Shown here: positions 18,547 through 27,477 of the stretch, one piece after another
Layout of the letters: every line of letters starts with the position of its first letter
How positions within the stretch are numbered: position 1 is the stretch's first letter
Assembly (NCBI RefSeq): GCF_022565915.1
Contig: NZ_JAJOYX010000002.1
Location: 62,001 to 126,000, forward strand
DNA: 64,000 nucleotides
Origin: Nesterenkonia sp. LB17
GTDB lineage: Bacteria; Actinomycetota; Actinomycetes; Actinomycetales; Micrococcaceae
Direction of reading: 5' to 3'
The notes under the pieces: model-generated
What the model was told of the DNA's origin: nothing
The model's database searches: none
The model's input: only the letters and a program-made list of their open reading frames with translations
Position numbers and translations under genes: made by a program

Positions 18547-19776
18547 ATGAAGCACCATGCCGAGGACGCCCCCTCGACGCCTCGGCGAGAACCGTCTGAT
18601 GTCCGGTCCGCGGAGGAGCAGCACGGCTCGTCGTCGGTGATCGCAGCAGGAACCCCGCGCATCAACTACGCACTGATCCTCGGCTCCACCCTGGCGCTGA
18701 CCGCTATCGGGCTCACCATGGTCTTCTCCACCACCGCGATCAACGCTTTCGGCGACGCCGAGGGCAGCACCGGCGTATTCCGGGGTCAGGCAGAGTGGGC
18801 GGCGGTCGGGCTGCTGGGGATGATGCTGGTCTCCCGGGTCAGAGTGCAGCTCCTGGGGGCTCTCGGCTGGGCGCTCATGGCGCTGTCCTGTGTGCTGCTG
18901 GTGCTGATGGTCGTCACGCCGCTGGGTGTCGAAGCAGGCGGGAGCACCAATTGGATCCGGCTCGGCCCCATCACGGGTCAGCCCTCCGAGGTGGCGAAGC
19001 TCGCGCTGGTGGTCTGGGGCTCCACGGTTCTCACCCGCAGAGCCAGCGGCGACCGGAGGCTCCTTGACTGGCTGGTCCCGATCGTGATGCCGGGGGCGCT
19101 CGTGGTGCTCACACTGGTCTGGATGGGCGGCGATCTCGGCACAAGTCTGATCATCATCTTGATCGTCGGTGCCCTGCTGTTCAGCGCTGGCATCGCCAAG
19201 CGATACCTCCTCATCACGGCGGGGGCCGCCCTGGCTGCGGTGGTCCTGCTGATGTGGACCACGCCTTACCGGATGATGCGGGTCTCTGCCTGGCTGCGCC
19301 TGAACTGTGATCATCCGCTCGGGCCCTGCCGGCAGTGGGAACAAGGCTTCTCTGCACTCACCTCAGGGGGCTTCTGGGGCGTCGGGCTGGGGGAGTCCCG
19401 GCACCGGTCTTCCCTCCCGGAGGCAGAGCATGACTTCATCTTCAGCATCCTCGGCGAGGAGCTCGGCCTGCTGGGCGCAGCGGTGGTGCTGGGACTCTTC
19501 GCGGTGCTGTTGCTGGGAATCCTCCGGGTGGTCGCCGCATCCCAAGACAGGTTCATCCGCCTCATCGGCACCGGCGTGGCTGTATGGATCGCCGGTCAGG
19601 CGTTCCTCAACATCGGCATGGTCACCGGTCTGCTTCCCGTGGTGGGGGTGCCGCTGCCCTTCATCTCTGCCGGTGGTTCCGCGCTGACCTGCGTCCTGCT
19701 CGGCGTCGGGGTGCTTCTGAACTTCGCGCGAGGCCAACACCTCGACCGGCAGTCCGCACTCCGTTCCGCGCGGTGA
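18547..19776 (+). CDS. FtsW/RodA/SpoVE (SEDS) family glycosyltransferase, outside the division cluster
   Basis: 409-residue polytopic membrane protein of the SEDS family, which polymerises lipid II into glycan strands with a partner class B penicillin-binding protein. About nine to ten hydrophobic segments follow a 35-residue charged cytoplasmic tail. Diagnostic motifs are present: STNWIRLGPITGQPSEVAKL, the large loop ending EAEHDFIFSILGEELGLLG, and PFISAGGSAL. FtsW-like in loop features. No PBP or dcw gene is near, so it is an additional or lineage-specific copy; its division versus elongation role cannot be decided from sequence. Confidence 0.9.
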   Translation: MKHHAEDAPSTPRREPSDVRSAEEQHGSSSVIAAGTPRINYALILGSTLALTAIGLTMVFSTTAINAFGDAEGSTGVFRGQAEWAAVGLLGMMLVSRVRVQLLGALGWALMALSCVLLVLMVVTPLGVEAGGSTNWIRLGPITGQPSEVAKLALVVWGSTVLTRRASGDRRLLDWLVPIVMPGALVVLTLVWMGGDLGTSLIIILIVGALLFSAGIAKRYLLITAGAALAAVVLLMWTTPYRMMRVSAWLRLNCDHPLGPCRQWEQGFSALTSGGFWGVGLGESRHRSSLPEAEHDFIFSILGEELGLLGAAVVLGLFAVLLLGILRVVAASQDRFIRLIGTGVAVWIAGQAFLNIGMVTGLLPVVGVPLPFISAGGSALTCVLLGVGVLLNFARGQHLDRQSALRSAR

Positions 19777-19828
19777 GGGGCGCCGTCGGTTCGCCCGCTG
19801 GCCCAGCGCGGCCAGGCGTGCCGCCTCA

Positions 19829-20071
19829 GTGATTCGCCGCTGCCGCGTCGTGGGCCGCTTGGCCTGGGTGGACCGCATCCTGACCGAGCTCAAGCCGCTC
19901 TTCGACTCCCTCGATGAGCTGCCGGCCCACTTCACCGCCCAGGAGCAGGCAGCGATCAACCGGTATCTCCGCCTCGCGGCCCAGCAGCTGACCGAGTTCG
20001 CCGCGGGACTTGGCCATGATGATGACGAGGGTGTCAGAACAGAGCAGCCCAAGGCCCGGATCTTGGGGTGA
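19829..20071 (+). pseudogene. Possible remnant of a MarR-type regulator
   Basis: An 80-codon GTG frame. The middle part RILTELKPLFDSLDELPAHFTAQEQAAINRYLRLAAQQLTEF (shown in two pieces: RILTELKPLFDSLDELPAHF then TAQEQAAINRYLRLAAQQL) resembles the C-terminal dimerisation helices of MarR proteins, but no winged helix precedes it; upstream in-frame sequence is Arg/Ala-rich and non-conserved. It follows the SEDS gene by 52 bp without a ribosome site. Best read as a decayed 3' fragment; a genuine small orphan gene is the alternative. Confidence 0.4.
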
Positions 20072-20076
20072 ACTAC

Positions 20077-20102
20077 CCGGAGATTCCGCCCCTCAACGGG
20101 GG
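20077..20102 (+). repeat. Half copy (right arm) of the palindromic element
   Basis: CGGAGATTCCGCCCCTCAAC followed by GGGG matches the right arm of the complete palindrome at 20285-20308 with one substitution (T for A). No matching left arm lies upstream, so this is a solo arm. Confidence 0.6.
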
Positions 20103-20237
20103 TCGCACCTAGCTCAGCGAAGCGTGCGTCAAAGGAATGCTCTTCGCCCAGGCCCATGTAGAGGGTCCGGGCCTGCGGCGATCCAGAAGTTTGGCAGATC
20201 GCGCTGATGGAGCAGAAGAACACCCACCACCACGCAC

Positions 20238-20304
20238 TGAGGGGCGGATTCTCCGACTACATCGGGCCATTTCGGGCCCAACTGGTCGGAGAATCCGCCC
20301 CTCA
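20238..20304. repeat. Long palindromic element (20-base perfect arms)
   Basis: Left arm 20238-20257 (TGAGGGGCGGATTCTCCGAC) and right arm 20285-20304 are perfect reverse complements. The 27-base centre contains a smaller hairpin GGGCC/GGCCC (20264-20268 with 20275-20279). It would form a long stem as RNA or a cruciform as DNA. The TTCTCCG[A/G]CTAC portion and the TTGAG-type ends are shared with the elements at 849-914 and 12588-12655. No T-run follows, so it is not a standard terminator. Confidence 0.8.
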
Positions 20305-20315
20305 ACGGGAAGGTT

Positions 20316-20330
20316 CGCCCCTCAACGGGG
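20316..20330 (+). repeat. Additional solo CGCCCCTCAACGGGG arm
   Basis: Direct repeat of the end of the preceding palindrome (20297-20309), 19 bases further on. Together with 20077-20102 and 17508-17519 it shows that arms occur singly as well as in pairs. Confidence 0.55.
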
Positions 20331-20344
20331 ACGGAAGAGAAGTG

Positions 20345-20455
20345 TCAGCGCGGGGCGGTGCCTGCGCCGGGGTTGCCGGGGTTGCGGCCTGAACGGCTGC
20401 GCACGGTGCGGAAGACTTTGCGGCCGAGCCACATGAGGACTGTTCTGATGATCAT
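20345..20455 (-). CDS. Possible 36-residue basic small protein
   Basis: ATG frame MIIRTVLMWLGRKVFRTVRS followed by a Gly/Pro/Ala tail. A hydrophobic start and Arg-rich middle resemble small actinobacterial hypothetical proteins found beside M20 peptidase genes, but no strong ribosome site precedes it and the length is short. Reported as a weak candidate only. Confidence 0.3.
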   Translation of the reverse strand: MIIRTVLMWLGRKVFRTVRSRSGRNPGNPGAGTAPR

Positions 20456-20570
20456 CTTCGGAGCATAGCCGAGCCCCCACCCCGCCCAGCACACGCGAGC
20501 TGAACAGGGCCTGGGCAAGTCAAACTCGATAGGCTGATGGGAGAAGAATCCCAACCCCAGGAGACGCCCT

Positions 20571-21905
20571 GTGAGCATCGCCCCCGGCACGAATCCCGCA
20601 GATCCCGCCGCAGCAGCCGAGACCGAGGTCATCGACTTCTGCCGCGACCTGATCCGCTTCGACACCTCCAACTGGGGCGAGGGCAGGTCCAACGGGGAGC
20701 GTGAGGCCGCAGAATACTGCGCCGCGGTGATGCGTCAGGCCGGGCTGGTGCCGGAGATCTACGAATCCGCTCCGGGGCGCACCTCGGTGGTGGCCCGGAT
20801 GAAGGGCGCCGACCCGGAGCCCGGCGCGCTGGTGGTGCACGGGCACCTCGACGTCGTCCCCGCCCAGGCGGAGGACTGGCAGGTCGACCCCTTCGCCGCG
20901 GAGATCCGTGACGGGATGATCTGGGGCCGCGGCGCCGTGGACATGAAGGACATGAACGCGATGATCCTCGCCGCGATGCTGCGGATGCACCGCGAGGGCC
21001 ACCAGCCCCAGCGCGACCTGATCTTCGCCTTCTTCGCCGATGAGGAGGACAACGGCAGGTTCGGCGCGAAATGGATGGTCGAGCACCACCCCGAGGTCTT
21101 CGACGGGGCCACCGAGGCCATCAGCGAGGTCGGCGGGTTCTCCACCGACGTCGCCGGCCAGCGCGCCTACCTGATCCAGACCGGGGAGAAGGGGCTGCAC
21201 TGGACCAAGATGACCGCCTCCGGCACCGCCGGGCACGGCTCGGCCGTCCACAGCGACAACGCCGTGGTCCGGCTCGGCGCGGCCGTGGCCGCCATCGGCG
21301 AATACGAATGGCCGCTGGACTACACCAAGACCACCCGGGCACTGATGGAGCAGCTCTCCGAGCTCACCGGGATCCCGTTCGACGAGAAGGACCCCTCGAA
21401 GCTGCTCGAGGCCACCGGCAGCGCCTCGAAGTTCATCGCCGCCACGCTGCGCAACACCTCCAATCCGACTCTGCTCGAGGGCGGCTACAAGCACAACGTG
21501 GTCCCCGGCTCCGCCTCCGCGCTGGTCGACGCGCGCACCCTCCCGGAGCAGGACGACCAGGTCGCCGCGAAGCTCAAGGAGCTGGCCGGGGAGAAGGTCA
21601 GCTTCGAGCTGCTCAACGGCGGGCCTTCGCTGGAGGTCCCCTTCTCCGGGCTGCTGGTCGAACAGATGGTCGCTTCGCTGAAGGCCGAGGACCCCGAGGC
21701 CGTGGTGCTGCCCTACATGCTCGGCGGCGGCACCGACAACAAGCACCTGGCCTCGCTGGGGATCTCCGGCTATGGCTTCGCCCCGCTGCAGCTCCCCGCC
21801 GACTTGGACTTCACCGGCATGTTCCACGGCGTGGACGAACGGGTCCCCACCGAGGCGCTGACCTTCGGCGTCCGCGTGCTGCACCGCTTCCTCGCCGTCC
21901 AGTAA
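20571..21905 (+). CDS. M20 family metallopeptidase (dipeptidase/deacylase)
   Basis: 444-residue cytosolic zinc hydrolase of the M20/M25/M40 clan. Metal ligands are all visible: His in VVHGHLDVVP, bridging Asp in WGRGAVDMKDMN, the catalytic Glu-Glu in FADEEDNG, and the late His in FHGVDERVP. The lid/dimerisation domain starts near GTAGHGSAV. GTG start with AGGAG 7 bases upstream. The neighbourhood (DUF5703, uppP, mshC nearby) is conserved in actinobacteria. Exact substrate is not predictable. Confidence 0.92.
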   Translation: MSIAPGTNPADPAAAAETEVIDFCRDLIRFDTSNWGEGRSNGEREAAEYCAAVMRQAGLVPEIYESAPGRTSVVARMKGADPEPGALVVHGHLDVVPAQAEDWQVDPFAAEIRDGMIWGRGAVDMKDMNAMILAAMLRMHREGHQPQRDLIFAFFADEEDNGRFGAKWMVEHHPEVFDGATEAISEVGGFSTDVAGQRAYLIQTGEKGLHWTKMTASGTAGHGSAVHSDNAVVRLGAAVAAIGEYEWPLDYTKTTRALMEQLSELTGIPFDEKDPSKLLEATGSASKFIAATLRNTSNPTLLEGGYKHNVVPGSASALVDARTLPEQDDQVAAKLKELAGEKVSFELLNGGPSLEVPFSGLLVEQMVASLKAEDPEAVVLPYMLGGGTDNKHLASLGISGYGFAPLQLPADLDFTGMFHGVDERVPTEALTFGVRVLHRFLAVQ

Positions 21906-22000
21906 GTACCGCAGCAGACGACCCCGGCGGACGGCCCTGAGCTGCGCGCCGGCACATCACCTTCCAAGCAACACCCGAGCCCCCACCGCAGGAGCGCACC

Positions 22001-23161
22001 ATGGACCCCGTCACCACCGTGCTGAGCCCGGAGCTGCTGGCGCGCATCGCCGCCCGCGCCCCCGGATACGACGCCCGCAACGAGTTCTGCCACGAGGACC
22101 TCGCCGAGCTCACCGAGGCCGGGTACCTGCGGGCCATGGTCCCGGCGCAGATGGGCGGGCTCGACTGGGACCTGCCGACCCTCGTCGCCGCGCAGCGTCG
22201 GCTCGCGGCCGCCGCACCGGCCACGGCGCTCGCGGTGAACATGCACCACATCTGGGTGTCCGTGGCGCGCAGCATGGTCGCCGGCGGGCACGACGCCTTC
22301 GAGCAGGTGCTGAAGGAGGCCGCAGCCGGGGAGATCTTCGCCTTCGGCATCTCCGAGGCCGGCAACGACGCGGTGCTCTTCGACTCCACGACCCAGGCAG
22401 TCCTTGACGACGACGGCGCGGTCAGCTTCACCGGCACCAAGATCTTCACCACCTTGTCCCCGGTCTGGACCCGGCTGGGCCTCTTCGGCAAGGACACCGC
22501 CGCCACCGGGCAGGAGGGGGAGACCCCGCTGATCTTCGGGTTCCTCGAGCGCGAGGCCCCGGGCTGGCGCACCATCGAGAACTGGGACACCCTCGGGATG
22601 CGCGCCACCCAGTCCCACGCCACCGCCCTGGAAGGGGCCAGGATCCCGGCGGAGCGGATCGTGCGACGGCTCCCGGTGGGACCGAACCCGGACCCGCTGG
22701 TCTTCGCGATCTTCTCCTCGTTCCTGACCCTGCTCGCCGCGGTCTACACCGGGATCGGGGACCGCGCGCTGACCCTGGGCGCGGAGCTGGTGGCCCAGCG
22801 CCGCTCGCTGCTCAGCGGGGAGACCATGGACCGGGACCCCGACGCCCGGTACAAGCTGGCCGAGGCTCAGCTGGCCCAGCTGTCCCTGGATTCTCAGCTG
22901 CGCGGACTCGCCGCGGAGATCGAAGCCGGAGCCGAGCACGGCGCCTCCTGGTCGCCCCGGCTGGCGGCGCTGCGCACCAGCGCCACGCGGACCGCGCGGA
23001 AGGTGCTGGACCTGGTCCTGGGAGTCAGCGGGGGAGCGCAGTACCACCGCGAGTCCGAGCTCAGCCGGCTCTACCGCGACGTGCTCGCCGGGATCCACCA
23101 CCCCTCCGACGACGAATCGGCGCACCGGACGCTGGCGAACTACACCCTCGGCCCGCTCTGA
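22001..23161 (+). CDS. Acyl-CoA dehydrogenase superfamily flavoprotein
   Basis: 386 residues with the three-part acyl-CoA dehydrogenase fold: N-terminal helices (LAELTEAGYLRAMVPAQMGG), the middle beta domain (FAFGISEAGND, FTGTKIFTT, WDTLGMRATQSHA) and C-terminal helices ending VSGGAQYHRESELSRLYRDV. The C-terminal part resembles the acyl-CoA_dh_2 / flavin monooxygenase branch more than fatty-acid dehydrogenases, and I cannot place the usual catalytic Glu. It may therefore be an oxidoreductase or monooxygenase component. CAGGAGCG precedes the ATG. It lies 95 bp after the M20 gene. Confidence 0.85.
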   Translation: MDPVTTVLSPELLARIAARAPGYDARNEFCHEDLAELTEAGYLRAMVPAQMGGLDWDLPTLVAAQRRLAAAAPATALAVNMHHIWVSVARSMVAGGHDAFEQVLKEAAAGEIFAFGISEAGNDAVLFDSTTQAVLDDDGAVSFTGTKIFTTLSPVWTRLGLFGKDTAATGQEGETPLIFGFLEREAPGWRTIENWDTLGMRATQSHATALEGARIPAERIVRRLPVGPNPDPLVFAIFSSFLTLLAAVYTGIGDRALTLGAELVAQRRSLLSGETMDRDPDARYKLAEAQLAQLSLDSQLRGLAAEIEAGAEHGASWSPRLAALRTSATRTARKVLDLVLGVSGGAQYHRESELSRLYRDVLAGIHHPSDDESAHRTLANYTLGPL

Positions 23162-23251
23162 GCCGCCCCCTCTGGCAGGCCTGTGCTGACCGGCCCGCGG
23201 AGACCGTCCTGCGCTGAGCCGACCTCCGGGCCGCGTCACCACCTGCCTGCC

Positions 23252-23500
23252 CTACAGCGTGCGCTGGACCCGCATCACCCGGCGGCGCAGCCAGTATCGA
23301 CGCATTCCGCCGGTATAGATCATGGAGCGGCGCAGCTCCCATTTGCCGTACTCCGCGTGGTCGGTGACCCGGCGGCGAACCTCTTTCAGCGACTCCTGCG
23401 GCTGGCAGGTGATGACCATGTATTCCCAGGTGGGGCCGGCGTCGTCGGTCGTGGTGTAGAGCTCGGCCATGGGCTGGGACCACCAGTTCTGCTGGGTCAT
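23252..23500 (-). CDS. DUF5703 family protein
   Basis: 82-residue actinobacterial protein of unknown function. The recognisable core is WEYMVITC, EYGKWELRRSMIYTGG and the basic end RYWLRRRVMRVQRTL. In mycobacteria a relative lies next to the uppP and mshC region, matching the order here. No signal peptide or membrane segment. Confidence 0.85.
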   Translation of the reverse strand: MTQQNWWSQPMAELYTTTDDAGPTWEYMVITCQPQESLKEVRRRVTDHAEYGKWELRRSMIYTGGMRRYWLRRRVMRVQRTL

Positions 23501-23613
23501 CAGAGGTTCACCGTCACTTTCGTGGAGGAGCTTCAGCCTACGTCGGACAGAGTCTCGATCCGAGGTCTCAACCAGGACTTACCGAAGTGGTGTCTCGTTG
23601 GTACGGTGAGCAT

Positions 23614-23931
23614 ATGACTATGGATCCTCGCGTGGCACTCAACGCGCTGACGAACGCTCTCGAAGAGCACCTCTCCGCCTCGCTGAACCGCCGTGGGAAT
23701 GAGGATCCGGCAGTGGAGTCCGCGTTCTACGAGATCTCCGACGCCTTCGAAGCCTACGAAGACGCGCTCTTCGCCGCCAGCGGCGAGGTCACCCCGCTGG
23801 ACCTCTACGACGAGGACGACAGCGACGATGACGGCGACGATGACAGCGACGACGAGCTCGAAGAAGAAGAAGACGACGATGAGGACGACGACGGCGAGGC
23901 AGAGGTCTACGAGGAGGACGAGGAGCGCTAG
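23614..23931 (+). CDS. Small acidic protein of unknown function
   Basis: 105 residues. A helical N-terminal half (MTMDPRVALNALTNALEEHL, then AVESAFYEISDAFEAYEDAL) is followed by an almost pure Asp/Glu tail of about 35 residues. Cytosolic. The helical domain resembles conserved hypotheticals of the same neighbourhood in other Micrococcales. TACGGT (23602-23607) stands 6 bases before the ATG and GGTGAG is too close to act as a Shine-Dalgarno, suggesting a leaderless message. An upstream in-frame start at 23587 is not preferred. The next gene is uppP. Confidence 0.75.
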   Translation: MTMDPRVALNALTNALEEHLSASLNRRGNEDPAVESAFYEISDAFEAYEDALFAASGEVTPLDLYDEDDSDDDGDDDSDDELEEEEDDDEDDDGEAEVYEEDEER

Positions 23932-24077
23932 GCGCTCAGCGACTCCAGCAGACCCAGCACCCCCCGTCCTCTCCCAGAGCATCTCCAGAGGTCTTTCAGC
24001 GGGTTCACAGCCCCGCGTGATCTTCGCCACTGTGGTCGGTCACCGGCAAGCAGACTCCGATGCTCTAAGCTCGGCCT

Positions 24078-24905
24078 GTGCAGTGGATAGAAGCAATCAT
24101 TCTTGGCCTGGTGCAGGGCCTCACCGAGTTCCTCCCCATCTCATCCTCCGCGCACCTGCGGATCGTGGGGGAGTTCCTGCCTGGCGCCGCTGACCCCGGC
24201 GCGGCGTTCACCGCGATCACCCAGCTCGGCACCGAGTTCGCGGTGCTGGTCTATTTCTGGCGTGACATCGTGCGGATCGTGAAGGCCTGGTTCGCCGCCC
24301 TGATGGGCAAGCTGCCCCATTCCGACGCCGATGTGCGGATGGGCTGGCTCATCATCGTGGGCACCGTCCCGATCGTCGTGCTCGGGCTGCTCCTCGAGGA
24401 CATGATCGAATCGGTCTTCCGCACGCTCTGGCTCACTGCGACGATGCTGGTGATCTTCGGCGTGCTCCTGGCCTTCGCCGACGCCTACGGCAAGCAGCGC
24501 AAACCGCTGGATCAGCTCAGCATCCGGGACGGTATCATCTTCGGCTTCGCCCAGGCCATGGCGCTGATCCCCGGGGTCTCCCGCTCCGGCGGCACGATCA
24601 CCGCGGGTCTGCTGATGGGCTACACCCGTGAGGCCGCCGCCCGGTATTCCTTCCTGCTGGCCATCCCGGCGGTCTTCGGCTCCGGGTTCTACAAGCTCTT
24701 CGGCTCGCTGGGGGAGCAGACCGGCCCCTACACGATGGGCCAGACCATGGTCGCGACGGTCGTCGGGTTCTTCGTGGCCTATCTGATCATCGGCTGGTTC
24801 CTCAAATACGTCTCCACGAACTCCTACACCTTGTTCGTGAACTACCGGATTCTGCTGGGCCTGTTCGTGTACGTCATGCTGGGCCTCGGAATCATCAACG
24901 CCTGA
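24078..24905 (+). CDS. uppP: Undecaprenyl-diphosphate phosphatase
   Basis: Membrane phosphatase (BacA type) that recycles undecaprenyl diphosphate to the lipid carrier for peptidoglycan synthesis. 275 residues, about eight membrane segments. The two active-site motifs are intact: [15 protein letters not shown] (residues ~13-27) and [14 protein letters not shown] start; TAAGCT (24066-24071) is 6 bases upstream and no Shine-Dalgarno is seen, so probably leaderless. Confidence 0.96.
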   Translation: MQWIEAIILGLVQGLTEFLPISSSAHLRIVGEFLPGAADPGAAFTAITQLGTEFAVLVYFWRDIVRIVKAWFAALMGKLPHSDADVRMGWLIIVGTVPIVVLGLLLEDMIESVFRTLWLTATMLVIFGVLLAFADAYGKQRKPLDQLSIRDGIIFGFAQAMALIPGVSRSGGTITAGLLMGYTREAAARYSFLLAIPAVFGSGFYKLFGSLGEQTGPYTMGQTMVATVVGFFVAYLIIGWFLKYVSTNSYTLFVNYRILLGLFVYVMLGLGIINA

Positions 24906-25009
24906 TCGGCGTTCAGTCAATAACGACTCTCTTCCCGGCAGCGGGTTCCGCGGCGGCTCAACGCTGCCGATCACCTGCCGGGCTGCCCCACTGGTGAAAG
25001 GACCTCTGC

Positions 25010-26380
25010 GTGAAATCGTGGACCTCCCCGGACGTGCCCACCCTGCCTGCGCTGCCGGAGACCCTGCAGCTGCACGACACCTCGGCGGACGCTCTGGTCC
25101 CGGTGGAGTCCACCGACGGCGTGGGGTCCCTTTACGTCTGCGGCATCACCCCCTATGACGCCACGCACCTGGGCCACGCGAACACCTACGTCCAGTTCGA
25201 CCTGCTGGTGCGCTATTGGCGCGCCGCCGGACTGCGCGTGAACTATGTGCAGAACGTCACCGACATCGACGACCCGCTGCTGGAGCGCGCCACCGCCACC
25301 GGCGTGGACTGGTTCGAACTCGCCAAGGAGCAGACCGAGCTCTTCCGTGAGGACATGGCCGCCCTGGGCGTGATCGCCCCCGACACCTATCTGGGCGCGG
25401 TGGAGACCATCCCGGTGGTCGCCCACGACGTGGCCCAGCTGGTCGAGCTCGGCATGGGCTACCCGGTGCCGGTGCCGCTGGAGGAGCTGGCCGACGGCGT
25501 GACTCCCGGTGAGCCGGAATCCTTCGACATCTACTTCGACACCACGGCGGCCCAGGCCACCACCCCGTGGACGCTGGGCAGCATCGGCCACTACGACCGC
25601 GCCGAGATGGAAGAGCTCTTCCCGCAGCGCGGCGGAGACCCCGAACGGGTCGGCAAGCGCGACCCGCTGGATCCGCTGCTGTGGCGTGCGCGCCGCAATT
25701 CCGAGCCGCACTGGGACGGTCAGAGCCTCGGCCAGGGCCGCCCCGGCTGGCACATCGAATGCTCGGTGATCGCCCGCCGCCACCTGCCCGCGCCGTTCAT
25801 GGTCCAGGGCGGCGGCTCCGACCTGCGCTTCCCGCACCACGAGTTCAGCGCCGCCCACGCCACCGCCGCCGACGGCGTGGCGCTGGCCCAGACCTACCTG
25901 CACGCCGGGATGGTCGGCCTCGACGGAGAGAAGATGTCGAAGTCCAAGGGCAACCTGGTGCTCTCCTCCCGGATGCGCGCCGAAGGGGTCGACCCGCAGG
26001 TGATCCGCACGCTGCTGCTCAGCCACCACTACCGCGCGGAGTGGAACTACACGCCCGACCTGCTCGACGCCGCGGCGCAGCGCTGGGAGCGCTGGAACGC
26101 CGCGCTGGACGCGGCTCCGGAGACCGACGGCTACGGCGAGCTCGGCACCGCCGGCGCCGTGCCCGAGGACCTGCAGCACGCGCTGCACTCGGCCCTCTCA
26201 CAGAACCTCAACGCTCCGGCGGCCCTGGACACCGTCGACATGTGGGCCACCGGCCAGCTCGCCGGCCGCACCAGCCGGGCGCGGGTCATCGCGGTGGTCA
26301 AGGCGCTGCTGGGCATCGAGCTCCAGGAAGCGACTCCCGCGCACAGCGGGCATGCCACCAAGGCCAAGACCGCCGGCTGA
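25010..26380 (+). CDS. mshC: Cysteine:glucosaminyl-inositol ligase (mycothiol synthesis)
   Basis: ATP-dependent ligase joining cysteine to GlcN-inositol in mycothiol synthesis; a paralogue of cysteinyl-tRNA synthetase. Zinc ligands and HIGH-like motif are in YVCGITPYDATHLGHANTY (residues ~43-61); KMSKSKGN is the KMSKS signature. Short C-terminal domain and 456 residues separate it from CysS, as does GWHIECSVI with a shortened anticodon region. GTG start with GAAAGGA 9 bases upstream. It indicates a mycothiol-using actinobacterium. Confidence 0.95.
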   Translation: MKSWTSPDVPTLPALPETLQLHDTSADALVPVESTDGVGSLYVCGITPYDATHLGHANTYVQFDLLVRYWRAAGLRVNYVQNVTDIDDPLLERATATGVDWFELAKEQTELFREDMAALGVIAPDTYLGAVETIPVVAHDVAQLVELGMGYPVPVPLEELADGVTPGEPESFDIYFDTTAAQATTPWTLGSIGHYDRAEMEELFPQRGGDPERVGKRDPLDPLLWRARRNSEPHWDGQSLGQGRPGWHIECSVIARRHLPAPFMVQGGGSDLRFPHHEFSAAHATAADGVALAQTYLHAGMVGLDGEKMSKSKGNLVLSSRMRAEGVDPQVIRTLLLSHHYRAEWNYTPDLLDAAAQRWERWNAALDAAPETDGYGELGTAGAVPEDLQHALHSALSQNLNAPAALDTVDMWATGQLAGRTSRARVIAVVKALLGIELQEATPAHSGHATKAKTAG

Positions 26381-26441
26381 CGACACGCCGGCCAAGCCGG
26401 TAGGCGTCGGCAGAGACCGCCGGCTGAAGCGTCTGACGCGA

Positions 26442-27434
26442 TCAGCCCTCGGGGCGCTTGCGTCGGCGCAGGTAGCGTTCGAACTCCTGCGCGATGGCCT
26501 CGCCGCTGGCCTCAGGCAGATTCGTGGTGTCGGTGGCCTCTTCAAGACGCTTGACGTAGTCAGCGATCTCGGCGTCCTCCTCGGCCAGATCATCGACCCC
26601 GCGCTCCCAGGCCTCGGCATCCTCGACGACCTCGCTCTCATCGAGGGTCAGCCCGAGCAGATCCTCGAGCTCCCGCATGATCGCCAGCTGCGCCTTCGGT
26701 GAGGGCGCCTGACCCACATAGTGCGGAATCGCCGCCCATAGCGAGACGGCGGGAAGCCCGGCCTGAGCCGCCGTGTGCGCGAGCACCCCGACGATCCCGG
26801 TGGGACCCTCATAGGTGGGTTCATCGATGTCCAGGATCTCCTGCAGCGCGACGTCCTCGCTGGAGAGCGAGGCCGGGATCGGGCGGGTGTGCGGCACATC
26901 GGCCAGCAGCGCGCCGACCAGGATGATCCCGGAGACGTCGTTCTCCGCGGCGCGGGTCAGCAGATCTGCGGTGAAGGCCTGCCAGCGGAAGCTCGGCTCC
27001 ACGCCGTGGACCAGCAGCAGATCCACCGCCGCCCGGGCCGGTCTGGCCCGGTAGATCTTGGTGGAGGGCCAGATGATCTCCCGGTGCCCCCCGGAGCTGC
27101 GCACCTTGGGCCGGGAGAACTGGTAGTCGTAGTACCCCTCGTCGTCGACCTTGCCGACCAGTTCGGCGCCGCAGGCCTGTCCCACCGCGCGCACCGCGGA
27201 GGAGGCGGCCGCGCCGGCGTCGTTCCACCCCTCGAAGGCCATCACCATCACGGTGGGCCGCGAGCGGGGAGCTTGACCTTCGCCGGTGACCGCGGCGGTC
27301 TGGTTGGCGCGCAGGTGCTCGGCGAAGCGCTGTGCGAAGCCTTCGGGCAGCGCGGATTCTCCGGCCGCCTGGGGTTCGCCGGAGTCCTCGGGGGAGGAGT
27401 CCTGAGGCGCTGTCTCGTCGCTCACGCTTCTCAC
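26442..27434 (-). CDS. PAC2 family protein
   Basis: 330-residue member of the PAC2 (proteasome assembly chaperone 2-like, DUF75) family. Conserved features are VMAFEGWNDAGAAAS, IIWPSTKIYRARP, and GIILVGALLADVPHTRP. The C-terminal 70 residues are acidic with a basic end RRRKRPEG. GTG 27434 is chosen because AGGGG lies 6-7 bases upstream; GTG 27425 is the alternative. The gene is divergent from the HAD gene with 43 bp between. In actinobacteria it is a conserved neighbour of mshC; function unknown. Confidence 0.88.
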   Translation of the reverse strand: MRSVSDETAPQDSSPEDSGEPQAAGESALPEGFAQRFAEHLRANQTAAVTGEGQAPRSRPTVMVMAFEGWNDAGAAASSAVRAVGQACGAELVGKVDDEGYYDYQFSRPKVRSSGGHREIIWPSTKIYRARPARAAVDLLLVHGVEPSFRWQAFTADLLTRAAENDVSGIILVGALLADVPHTRPIPASLSSEDVALQEILDIDEPTYEGPTGIVGVLAHTAAQAGLPAVSLWAAIPHYVGQAPSPKAQLAIMRELEDLLGLTLDESEVVEDAEAWERGVDDLAEEDAEIADYVKRLEEATDTTNLPEASGEAIAQEFERYLRRRKRPEG

Positions 27435-27477
27435 ACTATCCCCCTGGTGACCCCACGGGAAGCGTACGATTGAGCCC

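Larger units (their letters stand above)
20072..20570. other. Non-coding stretch with palindromic repeats, upstream of the M20 peptidase gene
   Basis: About 500 bp with no convincing plus-strand gene. It contains the repeat copies at 20077-20102, 20238-20304 and 20316-20330, a possible tiny minus-strand gene (20345-20455), and near its right end TAGGCT (20530-20535), a good -10 candidate for the peptidase gene 35 bp before its GTG. Confidence 0.6.

Noticed and set aside
18287-18550. 87-codon plus-strand frame before the SEDS gene
   Set aside because: No family motif and no reliable start; overlaps the divergent promoter region.
20238-20304. Long palindrome read as a transcription terminator
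   Set aside because: No T-run on either side and it belongs to a repeat family with solo arms, so REP-like is a better reading.
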